Assembly: GCA_963662575.1 (NCBI GenBank)
Contig: OY759723.1
Coordinates: 2,046,001 to 2,110,000 of the forward strand
Origin: Bin5 sp963662575
Lineage (GTDB): Bacteria > Chloroflexota > Anaerolineae > Caldilineales > Caldilineaceae
Direction: 5' to 3'
Length of the DNA stretch: 64,000 nt
In this document: piece after piece, positions 1-8,321 of the stretch
How positions within the stretch are numbered: the stretch's first letter is position 1
How the letters are laid out: the number at the start of each line of letters is the position of its first letter
Notes under the pieces: model-generated
Database searches by the model: none
Told to the model about the DNA's origin: nothing
What the model saw: the letters and a program-made list of their open reading frames with translations, nothing else
Translations under genes and position numbers: made by a program

Positions 1-2
1 TC

Positions 3-800
3 GGCCCCACCGCCCCCACCTGGAACTCCTACCCCGACGAACCCGGCACCACCGACGAGCTGCTGGCAGAAATGAACGCGCACGGCGTCGATTGGGCCGT
101 GCTCGTCCAAACCAGCTGGTCTACCTGGGACAACGGCTACATCGCCGACTCCGCCGCCCGCTTCCCCCATCGGTTCGTCGGCCACGGCCTCATCGACCCG
201 CAGGATCCCGCCAACGCAGAGCAAGTCCACTACTGGCTCCACCACCGCGGCCTCGCCGGCTTCCGCTTCCATCCCATGTACTATCCCGATGAAAAGATCC
301 TCTTGACAGCCCAAAACGGGCCCATGTGGGAGGAAATCGCCGCCGCCGACGCTGTCATCCAGTTCCACCTGAGCGCCGCAGAGGCCGACCAGATCGCGGA
401 AATCGCCCGCCGCTACCCCCATCTGACCTTGATCCTCGACCACCTCGGCTACCCCAAGGTCGACGCCGATAGCGCCGCCTACCAGCCCATCGTCGACCTC
501 GCCCGCTACGACAACGTCCACGTCAAACTCTCCGATGTCAACGGGCACGCCCGCCAGCCCTATCCCTACGACGATGTCCACCCCTTCATCGTCCGCGTAT
601 TCTCAGCCTTCGGCGCCGACCGCATGATCTGGGGCACCGGATACCCCGGCCACCATCGCGCCAAACACAACTGGCCTTCACTAGCCCAGGAGCTGCGCCT
701 GATCAGAGAGGGTCTGCCCTTCCTTCGCGAGGATGACAAGGAGAAAATTCTAGGGGGTACAGCCGCCCGCATCTGGGGTCTGACTGAGCCCGGCAACTAA
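3..800 (+). CDS. amidohydrolase-2 family metal-dependent hydrolase (5' partial)
   Basis: The reading frame is open to the left edge of the window, so the true start lies outside; an internal ATG at 72 is probably not the start. The protein resembles the amidohydrolase-related (PF04909) TIM-barrel hydrolases/decarboxylases: the segment HLTLILDHLGYPK carries the typical DHLG motif, an upstream FHLSAAE strand could hold the metal-binding His, and MIWGTGYPG near the end matches the family's C-terminal (W-G-[TS]-D/G-YP) motif. The N-terminal HxH pair would be upstream. Such enzymes hydrolyse lactones or decarboxylate acids. The substrate cannot be told. It ends at a TAA and is followed by a converging toxin-antitoxin remnant. 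Confidence 0.8.
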   Translation, partial: GPTAPTWNSYPDEPGTTDELLAEMNAHGVDWAVLVQTSWSTWDNGYIADSAARFPHRFVGHGLIDPQDPANAEQVHYWLHHRGLAGFRFHPMYYPDEKILLTAQNGPMWEEIAAADAVIQFHLSAAEADQIAEIARRYPHLTLILDHLGYPKVDADSAAYQPIVDLARYDNVHVKLSDVNGHARQPYPYDDVHPFIVRVFSAFGADRMIWGTGYPGHHRAKHNWPSLAQELRLIREGLPFLREDDKEKILGGTAARIWGLTEPGN

Positions 801-902
801 TGGCCGGCTACTTCACTCGCAACCGCTCACATCCACTAACCAGCCGGTCGTTTCTTACCATTCGAGGGCGAACTGTTACGACGTCGCCTTCGGCGTGGGC
901 AG

Positions 903-1322
903 TCAAGGGGATTCCCGCGGGTTGACGACGTCGACGTCTAGAGCCACAAAGTCTTTGGTATTGCGCGTAGCCAATATGAGCTCATGCACGATGGCTGTAC
1001 CGGCAACTAAGGCGTCGGCCAGGTGCAAGACATGGCCGGCGCGCCGTGCCTGTACTCTTAACAAAGCTGCTTCCTCAGCTTCTGCACGCGCAACTGGCAG
1101 GACGAAATCAGCGTATGTTTCGATGTAGGCTGACAGAGCGGAGCGCAGGTCTTCACGACGGTGGCCCGCGGGAAGCAGATTCAAGCCATATTCCAACTCA
1201 TGCAGGGTAATAACCGACAACCACAACTCTTCTTGCTCGGCCAGAAAAGCAAGAACCTGAACATCAGCCGCAGCCTTGAAAATCTCCGAAACGACGTTTG
1301 TGTCGAGGAGTTAGCCGCTCAT
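903..1322 (-). pseudogene. vapC: VapC-type PIN-domain toxin, interrupted by an early stop codon
   Basis: The ATG at 1322 overlaps the antitoxin stop (ATGA), as is usual for VapBC pairs. The frame reads Met-Ser-Gly-TAA-Leu-Leu-Asp-Thr-Asn-Val-Val-Ser-Glu, so codon 4 (1311-1313) is a stop where family members usually have an aromatic residue. After the stop the frame runs on intact for about 135 codons with all PIN acidic residues: LLDTNVVSE, the Glu of HELEYG, the Asp of HLADALVAG and the Asp of ATRNTKDF. The first later start codon, TTG at 1226, would lose the first catalytic Asp. The toxin ribonuclease is therefore probably inactive, through a single recent nonsense change (seen) unless read-through occurs (possible). 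Confidence 0.8.
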
Positions 1323-1621
1323 TCGGTGTCTTGGTTTAAGAATGGAACTGTGCGTTCGGGTTCGCGTCGAATGGGGAGTTCAAGGTCAATCCCGCGCGGC
1401 ATGTTTTCCAACAACCACTTGCCCATAGGTATACGGGCCTGTTGTTGTTCCGGTCCTTGGGGTTGTTCGTGGGCGTACCACCTTTCAGCGAGCACAACGA
1501 CGAAAGGCCTGTCCGCGCCGATATGTTGCGGCCCCTCTTCCGCGGCGAGCCGCAGGATTTCAGATAGCTGTGATTGGGCCTCGGCGACGGTCCAAGTGCG
1601 TTGGTGATCAGGCTGATTCAT
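1319..1621 (-). CDS. Phd/YefM-type antitoxin of a VapBC-like module
   Basis: A 100-residue protein whose N-terminal half (TWTVAEAQSQLSEILRLA, then GPQHI and RPFVVVLA) has the Phd/YefM antitoxin fold that binds DNA and the toxin. The C-terminal half, rich in charged residues, would wrap the PIN toxin. A strong Shine-Dalgarno sequence (GGAGGAGGCGAGCAAC) precedes the ATG. The toxin frame overlaps its stop codon by four bases. The antitoxin is intact although its toxin partner has a stop at codon 4. It probably represses its own promoter, as in the family. Confidence 0.8.
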   Translation of the reverse strand: MNQPDHQRTWTVAEAQSQLSEILRLAAEEGPQHIGADRPFVVVLAERWYAHEQPQGPEQQQARIPMGKWLLENMPRGIDLELPIRREPERTVPFLNQDTE

Positions 1622-1754
1622 GTTGCTCGCCTCCTCCTTACCCGCGGCCGCTCACAAAAATTTCTTCAGCGAGCTGCCCCAAACCCTTTCAGACGAAGTG
1701 GCGGGGCCGTAGGCGGCAGACCGCCCGCTATCGAGTGAAGCTGGCCACTTACCT

Positions 1755-3236
1755 CTATCCACTACCCGCCAAAACGCCCGGCCGCCGCTCTCCCACCCGC
1801 GTCGCCTGCTCAAACGCGTGCGCCATCTGCAGCACCCCAAAATCGTCCCGGTGCCGGCCCACAATCTGCACGCCCACCGGCACGCCCTCCGGCGTGAATC
1901 CGCACGGCACCGAAATCGCCGGATGACCGGTCACAGTAATGAAGTAGCAGGACTTCATCCAGTCGATATAGGTCTCCATCTCGACGATGCCGTCCCCGCT
2001 GTCGATAGCCATCGGATAGGGCACGTCCACCGAAAAAGGCGGGACCTGATTAACCGGCAGCAGCAGGAACTCGTAAGTCTCCATAAAGACGCGCATCGCC
2101 TGATACAGCTCGGTGCGCATCACCTCCGCCCGTCCCACATCCGCGCCGCTCAGCTTCTCCCCCTCTTCGATATTCCAGACAATCGTGTCCTTCATCTGGT
2201 GGCGGTGCTCCGCCAGCAACGGCCCGTGCGAAAGATGGAAACTCCACGCCCGCATAATCTTGAAGATCTCGTCCGCGTCGCCAAAGTCCGGCAAGCCCAT
2301 ACCGTCATCCCTCGGCCGCGACGCCCCGGCGCCGCTGAAATCGGTCACCTCGCAGCCCATCTCGCCGAATGCCGGCAACTGCGCCTCGATGGCGTTCCGC
2401 ACCCGCGGATCCACCGGGAACTCTCCCCCCAGGTCCGCGCTGTACGCGATCCGAACGCCGTTGAAATCGCGCTCTAAAGGACGCGCGAAAATGCTGCCCG
2501 GCTCCGACTGCGCGATCGGGGAACGCGCATCCGGCCCCGCAACTGCACTCAGCAGAAATGCCACGTCCGCCACAGTGCGCGCCATCGGCCCCTGCACCGA
2601 CAGACCAGACCAGCCTGCCATACTCGGCCACACCGGCACTCGCCCCGGCGAAACTCGGAAGCCGACCACATTGCAGTAGTTCCCCGGGTTGCGCAGCGAG
2701 CCGCCCATATCGCTCCCGTCCGCAATCGGCGTCATCCCGCACGCCAGCGCCACCGCCTGCCCGCCGCTCGAACCGCCGCACGTCTTGCTCGGATCGTACG
2801 GATTGCCCGTCGCCCCGAACACCGGGTTGAACGACTGCGAACCCGCCCCAAACTCCGGCACATTTGTCTTCCCCATCGGGATCGCACCCGCCGCATGCAG
2901 CCGCTCTATGATCAGCTGGCTCTGGACCGGCACATTGTCCCGGTGGATCGGCGAACCGTACGTCGTCCGAATGCCCGCCGTGTCCGTCGTGTCCTTGTGC
3001 AGCATCGGCAGACCGTGCAGCGGCCCAACTTCTTCACCGCGCGCCAGCGCATCGTCCGCGGCCCGGGCGCGTTCCAGCGCCTGCTCCGGCAAAAAGGTCA
3101 CCACCGCGTTCACCGCCGGGTTGACCCGTTCGATCTGCGCAATGTGCGCCTCGGTTACCTCCACACTGGAAAAACTGCCGCCGCGGATGCCCGCGGCCAG
3201 TTCCTTTGCGTTGCGAAAACAGAGATCAGTCGTCAT
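1755..3236 (-). CDS. amidase signature family enzyme
   Basis: A 493-residue amidase-signature hydrolase. The Ser-cisSer-Lys triad is visible: Lys81 (MLHKDTTDTAG), cis-Ser156 in GGSSGGQ and nucleophile Ser180 in DMGGSLRNPG, with the family's 24-residue Ser spacing. The family hydrolyses amide bonds (GatA-like, formamidase, acylamide hydrolases); the absence of gatB/gatC nearby argues against the tRNA amidotransferase role. The start is the ATG at 3236, which overlaps the stop of the dioxygenase-like gene by 11 bases (ATGACGACTGA); the open frame upstream to 3365 is only the shadow of that gene. Co-transcription with the dioxygenase suggests a shared catabolic substrate. Confidence 0.88.
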   Translation of the reverse strand: MTTDLCFRNAKELAAGIRGGSFSSVEVTEAHIAQIERVNPAVNAVVTFLPEQALERARAADDALARGEEVGPLHGLPMLHKDTTDTAGIRTTYGSPIHRDNVPVQSQLIIERLHAAGAIPMGKTNVPEFGAGSQSFNPVFGATGNPYDPSKTCGGSSGGQAVALACGMTPIADGSDMGGSLRNPGNYCNVVGFRVSPGRVPVWPSMAGWSGLSVQGPMARTVADVAFLLSAVAGPDARSPIAQSEPGSIFARPLERDFNGVRIAYSADLGGEFPVDPRVRNAIEAQLPAFGEMGCEVTDFSGAGASRPRDDGMGLPDFGDADEIFKIMRAWSFHLSHGPLLAEHRHQMKDTIVWNIEEGEKLSGADVGRAEVMRTELYQAMRVFMETYEFLLLPVNQVPPFSVDVPYPMAIDSGDGIVEMETYIDWMKSCYFITVTGHPAISVPCGFTPEGVPVGVQIVGRHRDDFGVLQMAHAFEQATRVGERRPGVLAGSG

Positions 3237-4266
3237 CTTCGGGTGCGTCTCCTGGGCGGAATCCATCTTTGAAGAAGGGTAGTTTTTCGCGCTTGTCTCC
3301 TCGCCGCCACTGCTCACAGCCCCCCTCGCCGGTCGGCCGCACCTTAGGCGCCGCCATCTCTTCATACCCGTGCCACGGATAGGGGTCCTCGCCCGCGATC
3401 ATCACAATGTCCCGGTAGTCGGCAGTTGCCATGTGCTGGCCTTCCTTCGGGCTCCGCCACGGCAGCAGCGACTCCGCGCTCATATAATGGTTCACCAGAA
3501 CGCGCCGGTACCCGCTCTGCGCCCGATTCGGGAACGAGCGGTGCAGCAAGTAGCCATTGAAGAACACCAGCGACCCGGCCTTCACCTCCACCGGAATCGA
3601 GTCCCCGTCCGTATAGGGGAATCCGTAGGCCTCGCCCGCGCAGTCGAAGCGCGGATCGTCATGGTCATGCTGCGGCCAGATAATGCCGCGCTTGTGCGAG
3701 CCCGGCACAATCCACAAGCACCCGTTCTCAATCGTGGCATCATCTAGCGCGATCCACGCACCGGTCAGCGTCCGGTCCCGCGTCGGGATGAAAAACTCGT
3801 CCTGGTGCCACGCCTGGCCCGGCTTGCCCGTCGCCTTGATGAACAGCATTGACTGCATGCACTTCACGTTCGGCCCGATGATCTGAGTCAGCACGTTGGC
3901 GATATGCGAGTGGCCAAGATAATCCAACATGATTTCGGATATCTTGTGAGGAAAATGGATGCACAGATAACGGCGCAGCACATCATCCTCGTTCTCGCCC
4001 GGCATGCCCGGCTCAAAGCCGTCCACATCGCCGCGCTCACCCTTACAAATAGCCGTCGTCTCCGCCCGCAGCTCCTCCACCTCGACCGGCGTCAGCGCAT
4101 CCGGCAAAACATAGTAGCCGTTCTCAGCATAAAACTGCCTGATACTCTCAGAAGATGCCGCCTCCGCACGCACGCCGTTGCCCATTTCCGGGCCACTGGC
4201 TGCCGGCGCTAAATCGGGCGAGCCGTTTGAGTGCGTGGCCGGGGCCTTAGGAACAGATGCCATCAT
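3226..4266 (-). CDS. phytanoyl-CoA dioxygenase (PhyH) family protein, copy 1
   Basis: A 346-residue Fe(II)/2-oxoglutarate oxygenase of the PhyH family. The iron ligands are seen as His154-x-Asp156 (AWHQDEF) and His242 (YLLHRSFPN), with Arg254/255 (SGYRRVLVNHY) suited to bind 2-oxoglutarate. Such enzymes hydroxylate small substrates, often secondary metabolites or osmolytes in bacteria. A GGAG Shine-Dalgarno sits four bases before the first of two in-frame ATGs. The gene is translationally coupled to the amidase. Residues 41-346 are closely similar to the copy at 4610-5605; the N-terminal 40 residues differ. Confidence 0.88.
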   Translation of the reverse strand: MMASVPKAPATHSNGSPDLAPAASGPEMGNGVRAEAASSESIRQFYAENGYYVLPDALTPVEVEELRAETTAICKGERGDVDGFEPGMPGENEDDVLRRYLCIHFPHKISEIMLDYLGHSHIANVLTQIIGPNVKCMQSMLFIKATGKPGQAWHQDEFFIPTRDRTLTGAWIALDDATIENGCLWIVPGSHKRGIIWPQHDHDDPRFDCAGEAYGFPYTDGDSIPVEVKAGSLVFFNGYLLHRSFPNRAQSGYRRVLVNHYMSAESLLPWRSPKEGQHMATADYRDIVMIAGEDPYPWHGYEEMAAPKVRPTGEGGCEQWRRGDKREKLPFFKDGFRPGDAPEDDD

Positions 4267-4422
4267 GCTACTCCTTATTTACAGACGTGAATAACCTTGA
4301 ATAAGCCGCGTGCAACTGCCTGACGACTAGGGCTCGCTGACGTTTGTCCGAACAACCATATCCGGGAGCAAATTGTGGCTGATTCGCAGAGCCCCGCAGT
4401 CACGCAAAGAAAATCCGATACG

Positions 4423-4463
4423 TCCTTGGTGTTCTTCGCGACCCTTCGCGTGACTTCGCGGAT
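4423..4463 (+). repeat. short CTTCGTGG-type repeat array (copy 1, degenerate)
   Basis: This intergenic stretch reads as a run of imperfect units of the kind CTTGGTGTT/CTTCGCGAC/CTTCGCGTGA/CTTCGCGGA. It is the shortest of five such arrays in the window (others near 13.9, 34.7, 49.2 and 61.2 kb) and reads in the same direction as all of them. It lies inside the 3' part of the broken duplicate unit. The remainder of 4267-4609 contains no gene I can support. Confidence 0.6.
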
Positions 4464-4591
4464 CGATCAGTTTGTTTATCACAAGATTCAAGCCAGAAAC
4501 GTCCCAAGCAGGCCTGCAGACGTTCCGTTCGTGTTGAATTCTGAACGCCCTTCCCAAAAAGTCAACGGAACCTAATCTGCATCGGTCCGTC

Positions 4592-4620
4592 GCGTTGCGA
4601 ATGCAAAGATCAGTCGTCAT
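4592..4620 (-). pseudogene. 5' stub of a duplicated amidase gene
   Basis: Directly overlapping the stop codon of PhyH copy 2, the minus strand reads ATG ACG ACT GAT CTT TGC ATT CGC AAC, almost the same as the first codons of the intact amidase (MTTDLCFRNA against MTTDLCIRNA). Similarity stops after about ten codons. The PhyH-amidase pair was thus duplicated as a unit, and the second amidase was lost by deletion or replacement. Confidence 0.75.
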
Positions 4621-5605
4621 CTTCGGGCGCGTCTCCGGGCCGGAATCCATCTTTGAAGAAGGGCAGAATCTCGCGTTTACGTCCCCGCCGCCAGGTCTCA
4701 CAGCCGCCCTCAAGCGTGGGCCGCACCTGCGGCGCCGCCAGCTCTTCATACGCCTTCCACGGGTAGGGGTCCTCGCCCGCGATCATCACGACATCCCGGT
4801 AGTCGGCAACCGCCATGTGCTCGTTTTCCTTCGGGCTCCGCCATGGCAGCAGCGACTCCGCGCTCATATAGTGGTTTACCAGAACGCGCCGGTAACCGCT
4901 CTGCGCCTGGTTCGGAAACGAGCGGTGCAGCAGATACCCGTTGAAAAAGACGATCGCGCCCGCCTTCACCTCCACCGGAATCGAGTCTTCATCACCATAA
5001 GGAAAGCCGTACGCCTCGCCCGCACAATCGAACTGCGGGTCCACGTGGTCATGCTGCGGCCAGATAATGCCGCGCTTGTGCGAGCCCGGGATGACCCAGA
5101 GGCACCCGTTCTCGACCGTGGCATCATCTAGCGCGATCCACCCGCCCGTAAGCGTGCGGTCCCGGGTCGGGATCGAAAACTCGTCCTGGTGCCAAGCCTG
5201 GCCCGGCTTGCCCGCCGCCTTGATAAACAGCATCGACTGCATACACTTCACGTTCGGCCCGATGACCTGAGTCAACACATCCGCGATCTGCCGGTGGCCG
5301 AGATAATCTAACATCGTCTCCGAGATCTTGTGCGGAAAATGGACGCACAAATATCGGCGCAGCACATCCTCCTCACTCTCCCCCGGCACACTCGGCTCAA
5401 ATCCGTCCACATCGCCGCGCTCACCACTACAGATAGCCGTCGTCTCCGCCCGCAGCGCCTCCACCTCAACCGGCGTCAACGCATCCGGCAGAACGTAATA
5501 GCCATTCTCAGCATAAAACTCTCTGACACTGCAAGCAGATTCGGCCGCCGAAGTTTCGGCAGTTCCGTCAGGAACAGCGGCTGTAGCCGGAGGAATAGAA
5601 GCCAT
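4610..5605 (-). CDS. phytanoyl-CoA dioxygenase (PhyH) family protein, copy 2
   Basis: A 331-residue paralogue of the gene at 3226-4266 with the same iron site shifted by 15 residues: His139-x-Asp141 (AWHQDEF) and His227 (LLHRSFPN). The two proteins agree closely from FYAENGYYVLPDALTP to the common C-terminus DGFRPGDAPEDDD. The extreme N-terminus is unrelated. A clear AAGGAG Shine-Dalgarno precedes the ATG. Small differences near the iron site (DEFFI against DEFSI) may alter substrate range; this is inference. The amidase that once followed survives only as a stub. Confidence 0.87.
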   Translation of the reverse strand: MASIPPATAAVPDGTAETSAAESACSVREFYAENGYYVLPDALTPVEVEALRAETTAICSGERGDVDGFEPSVPGESEEDVLRRYLCVHFPHKISETMLDYLGHRQIADVLTQVIGPNVKCMQSMLFIKAAGKPGQAWHQDEFSIPTRDRTLTGGWIALDDATVENGCLWVIPGSHKRGIIWPQHDHVDPQFDCAGEAYGFPYGDEDSIPVEVKAGAIVFFNGYLLHRSFPNQAQSGYRRVLVNHYMSAESLLPWRSPKENEHMAVADYRDVVMIAGEDPYPWKAYEELAAPQVRPTLEGGCETWRRGRKREILPFFKDGFRPGDAPEDDD

Positions 5606-5655
5606 CGGGATACTCCTTGATGTTGAGCGCGAAGAAATGAAATAGGGCTGCCGTC

Positions 5656-5685
5656 AGTATAATGGAGGTGATTCCCGCAGGTCAA
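5656..5685 (-). promoter_or_regulatory. sigma70-type promoter for the PhyH copy 2 gene
   Basis: Read on the minus strand, TTGACC, an 18-base spacer and TATACT lie about 50 bases upstream of the ATG at 5605. The match to -35/-10 consensus is good. The rest of the 5606-5961 gap holds no gene I can support. Confidence 0.55.
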
Positions 5686-5961
5686 CGAACGCATGCGTTC
5701 CACGACATGATCGAAGGTGAAGTTCCCTTCACGTCAAAATAACCTTAAGCTTGAGCTTTCCACTCGGTCGAGACTATGCCTGAATGAGGAAAAGACGGAG
5801 CTATGCTTTGCAATTCAGACCGGCAGCGATGTTTAGGAGAATTGGATGTGTGTACCCGCGAAGGACTAGCCTACGCTCCAAAGAGATCTGAGGCGGTCAA
5901 CCGTGAATTGCCACCTGGGACTACGCGACCTTCAGAAGTAATTCCGCAGTGCTTTTACCAC

Positions 5962-6507
5962 TCACGACGTAATGATTGTAAAGAGTTCCGCAGGCAATTC
6001 GTTCTGCAAAATGGACAAAGGTCTTGAAGCATCAATCACAAAATCGCAAGATTCCGCCAAGTCGCGAATTTGGCTCTCTACTGCGTGCCGCTCAGTTGCC
6101 TCAAACTGTTCTCGTGAAATACTGTCAGATCGTTGAGTCTTTCTCCGCCGATACCTTTCCTCCAGACCTACGTCCAAGTAGATCGCGATGGTCTTTCCAG
6201 CCCCCCGGCGAATCTCTTCTAACACTTCAGCGTGCCGAACCCCATCAAAGACGACTGCCTCACCATCATCGATACCTGCCATTGACATAGCACCCTTTAG
6301 TAAGCCCGACGCCCCTATCTTCTTGTATAGGCTGTCGCCTAGGTCCTGTAGAGCTCTGCGAGTAGTCGGCCGACCGGAGTGCTGTGCCATGCATCTTATA
6401 TAGTTTCCGAAAGAAACTACCTGAATGGACAATCGGGAAGCCACTAAGGCAGCGACCGTCGACTTACCGCTTCCCATTGGCCCGCAAATTATTATGGCGC
6501 TCTTCAT
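5962..6507 (-). CDS. P-loop nucleoside/nucleotide kinase-like protein, last gene of the island operon
   Basis: A 181-residue P-loop protein. Walker A is GPMGSGKST at residues 9-17, followed by a short helix and the pattern VVSFGNYIRCMA, then VVFDGVRHAEVLEEIRR (Walker-B-like Asp), and an Arg-rich lid YRRRKTQRSD. Size and pattern fit (d)NMP kinases, dephospho-CoA kinase-like proteins or AAA_18 kinases. A GAGGA Shine-Dalgarno precedes the ATG, 14 bases after the ASCH gene. It ends the seven-gene operon starting at 11852. Base composition is visibly richer in A+T than the flanks, suggesting transfer. The phosphorylated substrate is unknown; a modified nucleotide is a guess from context. Confidence 0.72.
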   Translation of the reverse strand: MKSAIIICGPMGSGKSTVAALVASRLSIQVVSFGNYIRCMAQHSGRPTTRRALQDLGDSLYKKIGASGLLKGAMSMAGIDDGEAVVFDGVRHAEVLEEIRRGAGKTIAIYLDVGLEERYRRRKTQRSDSISREQFEATERHAVESQIRDLAESCDFVIDASRPLSILQNELPAELFTIITS

Positions 6508-6521
6508 GTCAATCGGATTCC

Positions 6522-7046
6522 TCAGTCATAAGAAAAACGCTGTTGCCGACTCCGAAGCACTACCCAACCTCGACGGTCTCGCTTAGGCACTTGCATCGGG
6601 GGAAGTGGGAATACTTCGGCAATTCTCATAATGGTTGCAAAGCGTGCCGATTTGTGTTTCTCCCAAAAGGATGATTCATCAGCCCGCAGGGCGGTAGTAA
6701 ATTCACTTCTGATTCGATTTAGTTTGTCGGGGTTCAATTGATAGAACCAGACTTTACGAACAATACATATGCCGCTCAATGTCCTGGTCGCAGACCTCTT
6801 GAGCAGCACAACATCTCCAGAATGGACTGCACCATATGGCGCAATTCGATGACGCGAAAAGCGTGACTCAACTGTTTTGCTACCCTCAAGTATAAACTTT
6901 AGATACGGTTCCAAAAGAATGGCCAAGTGTACAGAGAAGGGGGTCGAACCTGACGCAGTAAGGGACTCCAGATATCCGCCCCAGAAGCCACTTTTCTGGG
7001 TGGACTGCCTCAACTCGGCAACAAACCTGTCGTTCAGAATTCCCAT
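6522..7046 (-). CDS. ASCH-domain protein
   Basis: A protein of 174 residues (start at the ATG 7046, just after the methyltransferase stop; a GTG at 7058 would add four codons and overlap it). The core HLAILLEPYLKFILEGSKT, VESRFSRHR, AVHSGDVVLLKRS matches the ASCH fold, a PUA-like beta-barrel thought to bind RNA or modified bases and, in some members, to hydrolyse N4-acetylcytidine. The conserved Lys and Arg of the first helix/strand (EGSKTVESR) are present. It sits between the methyltransferase-like and kinase genes of the island operon, which supports a role in nucleic acid or nucleotide modification. Confidence 0.75.
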   Translation of the reverse strand: MGILNDRFVAELRQSTQKSGFWGGYLESLTASGSTPFSVHLAILLEPYLKFILEGSKTVESRFSRHRIAPYGAVHSGDVVLLKRSATRTLSGICIVRKVWFYQLNPDKLNRIRSEFTTALRADESSFWEKHKSARFATIMRIAEVFPLPPMQVPKRDRRGWVVLRSRQQRFSYD

Positions 7047-7047
7047 T

Positions 7048-8316
7048 TCACTGTACACTGGCGAAGACCTTTATCTCTCGGCACTCTGTTCGGACTATCT
7101 GTTGAACCTGCAATACCGATGACTCTACTAGTCTGATCTGTAAGTCGTCCATGGAGTCGTGCATAATATGTTGAACTGCGGACAGTGGATTCTCCGATGC
7201 CTGTATCGCGTGAAGGATGACTGTCATTATGTGTGTCCCATCGCAGCGATAAACTCGGTTGCCACTGGTCCAAATATCGACTTGGTGCCGCCGACTATCC
7301 CTACGACTGACTGAAGGGAGGACGTTACCAGGAACAAGCTTCTTGAGTTGGGGATTTGCAAAACCCTTTTCGTCCTTCTGACGCACTTTGAATCTGACTC
7401 CTTCGACGCTTACTTCCACCCACGCGTTTTCATCCTCTCTCGCAGTACTCTGATGTAGGTAGAGACTTTCCGACTTACGAAAAGACAACAAGTCGCCGCT
7501 GCGCCAATCTGAAGCTATATGTCGGAAGGCAGAGGCGCGGAGTGCGTTATGCTCGAAAAATGGGGTGGCGTAAGAAAGCGTGAGATGGTCGATTCCAGAA
7601 AAATTAATTCCGAATGTCTTGGCTTCAGCGATTATCCGCTTTCGCTCTTCTGGAATCCCCGGTCTGACTCCATCAGGTGCGTAGCTTAGTAGAATCGTAG
7701 CTCCACAAACACATATTTGGCTCGCAGCCCTCAGGAAACCCACTGCCTCGTCGACATACCAAGGAGGATCGGCAAGGACAGCGTGGACTGGAGGGAGGTT
7801 CGGCGCACCGTGCATCAGATTACAACATAGGTCGCCCTTCCAGGAAGGGGACAAGCCACTACTATTCGCTAGTGTCTCGTTCCGGTCCAACAGGATCAAC
7901 TGATTTTCCATTCTCTGATTCTTTGCCCGTACATAAACAGACGGTGCACCCAAAAGCGCAGCAGAATTGTTTGGGCCAATTAGTGATTCTAGCCTTTCGA
8001 GGAGTTCGTCTGCCGTACCTTTCGTAAACCGCCAATCGCAATCTAAAGGATGCGGCACAGGTAGGCCCTGGACATCTAACTGAGATCGACTCCTTATAGC
8101 GTTTCCTGAACCTTCGTCCGCGATGCCTGGTGGAATCATCGAGTTGCCAATCAAACGAGCTACCGCGTCACGGACAACTGTTGGATAATATCCTGGAAGA
8201 ATTGAGATCAGGTGCCACAGCGTGTGCACATCCCCTCGCACAGCACTGACAATTGAGCGGTCGAGGTTGCTCTGGTATATTGACAGAAGCTCGGCGTTGG
8301 AGATCGTGAGATTCAC
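7048..8316 (-). CDS. DPPW-motif SAM-dependent methyltransferase-like protein
   Basis: A 422-residue protein. Residues about 119-210 look like a Rossmann methyltransferase: LLGAPSVY (123-128 region, motif-I-like), LLDRN (142-146, acidic ribose-binding position) and VLADPPWYV (DPPW 183-186, motif IV of N6-adenine and related amino-group methyltransferases). The order GAPS, xxDRN, DPPW recalls the N6-adenineMlase/EEF1AKMT1 family (PF10237). The N-terminal 100 and C-terminal 200 residues match nothing I know. It starts five bases after the radical SAM stop, so the two are coupled. The target (DNA, RNA, protein or nucleotide) is unknown. Confidence 0.7.
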   Translation of the reverse strand: MNLTISNAELLSIYQSNLDRSIVSAVRGDVHTLWHLISILPGYYPTVVRDAVARLIGNSMIPPGIADEGSGNAIRSRSQLDVQGLPVPHPLDCDWRFTKGTADELLERLESLIGPNNSAALLGAPSVYVRAKNQRMENQLILLDRNETLANSSGLSPSWKGDLCCNLMHGAPNLPPVHAVLADPPWYVDEAVGFLRAASQICVCGATILLSYAPDGVRPGIPEERKRIIAEAKTFGINFSGIDHLTLSYATPFFEHNALRASAFRHIASDWRSGDLLSFRKSESLYLHQSTAREDENAWVEVSVEGVRFKVRQKDEKGFANPQLKKLVPGNVLPSVSRRDSRRHQVDIWTSGNRVYRCDGTHIMTVILHAIQASENPLSAVQHIMHDSMDDLQIRLVESSVLQVQQIVRTECREIKVFASVQ

Positions 8317-8321
8317 TGATA

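Noticed and set aside
4327..4749. Minus-strand open frame beginning inside PhyH copy 2
   Set aside because: Only the ten codons from the ATG at 4620 match anything (amidase start); the rest is random sequence, so only the stub is reported.
5803..6027. Plus-strand open frame of 74 codons between PhyH copy 2 and the kinase gene
   Set aside because: No ribosome site, poor protein-like character, and it overlaps the 3' end of the kinase gene.
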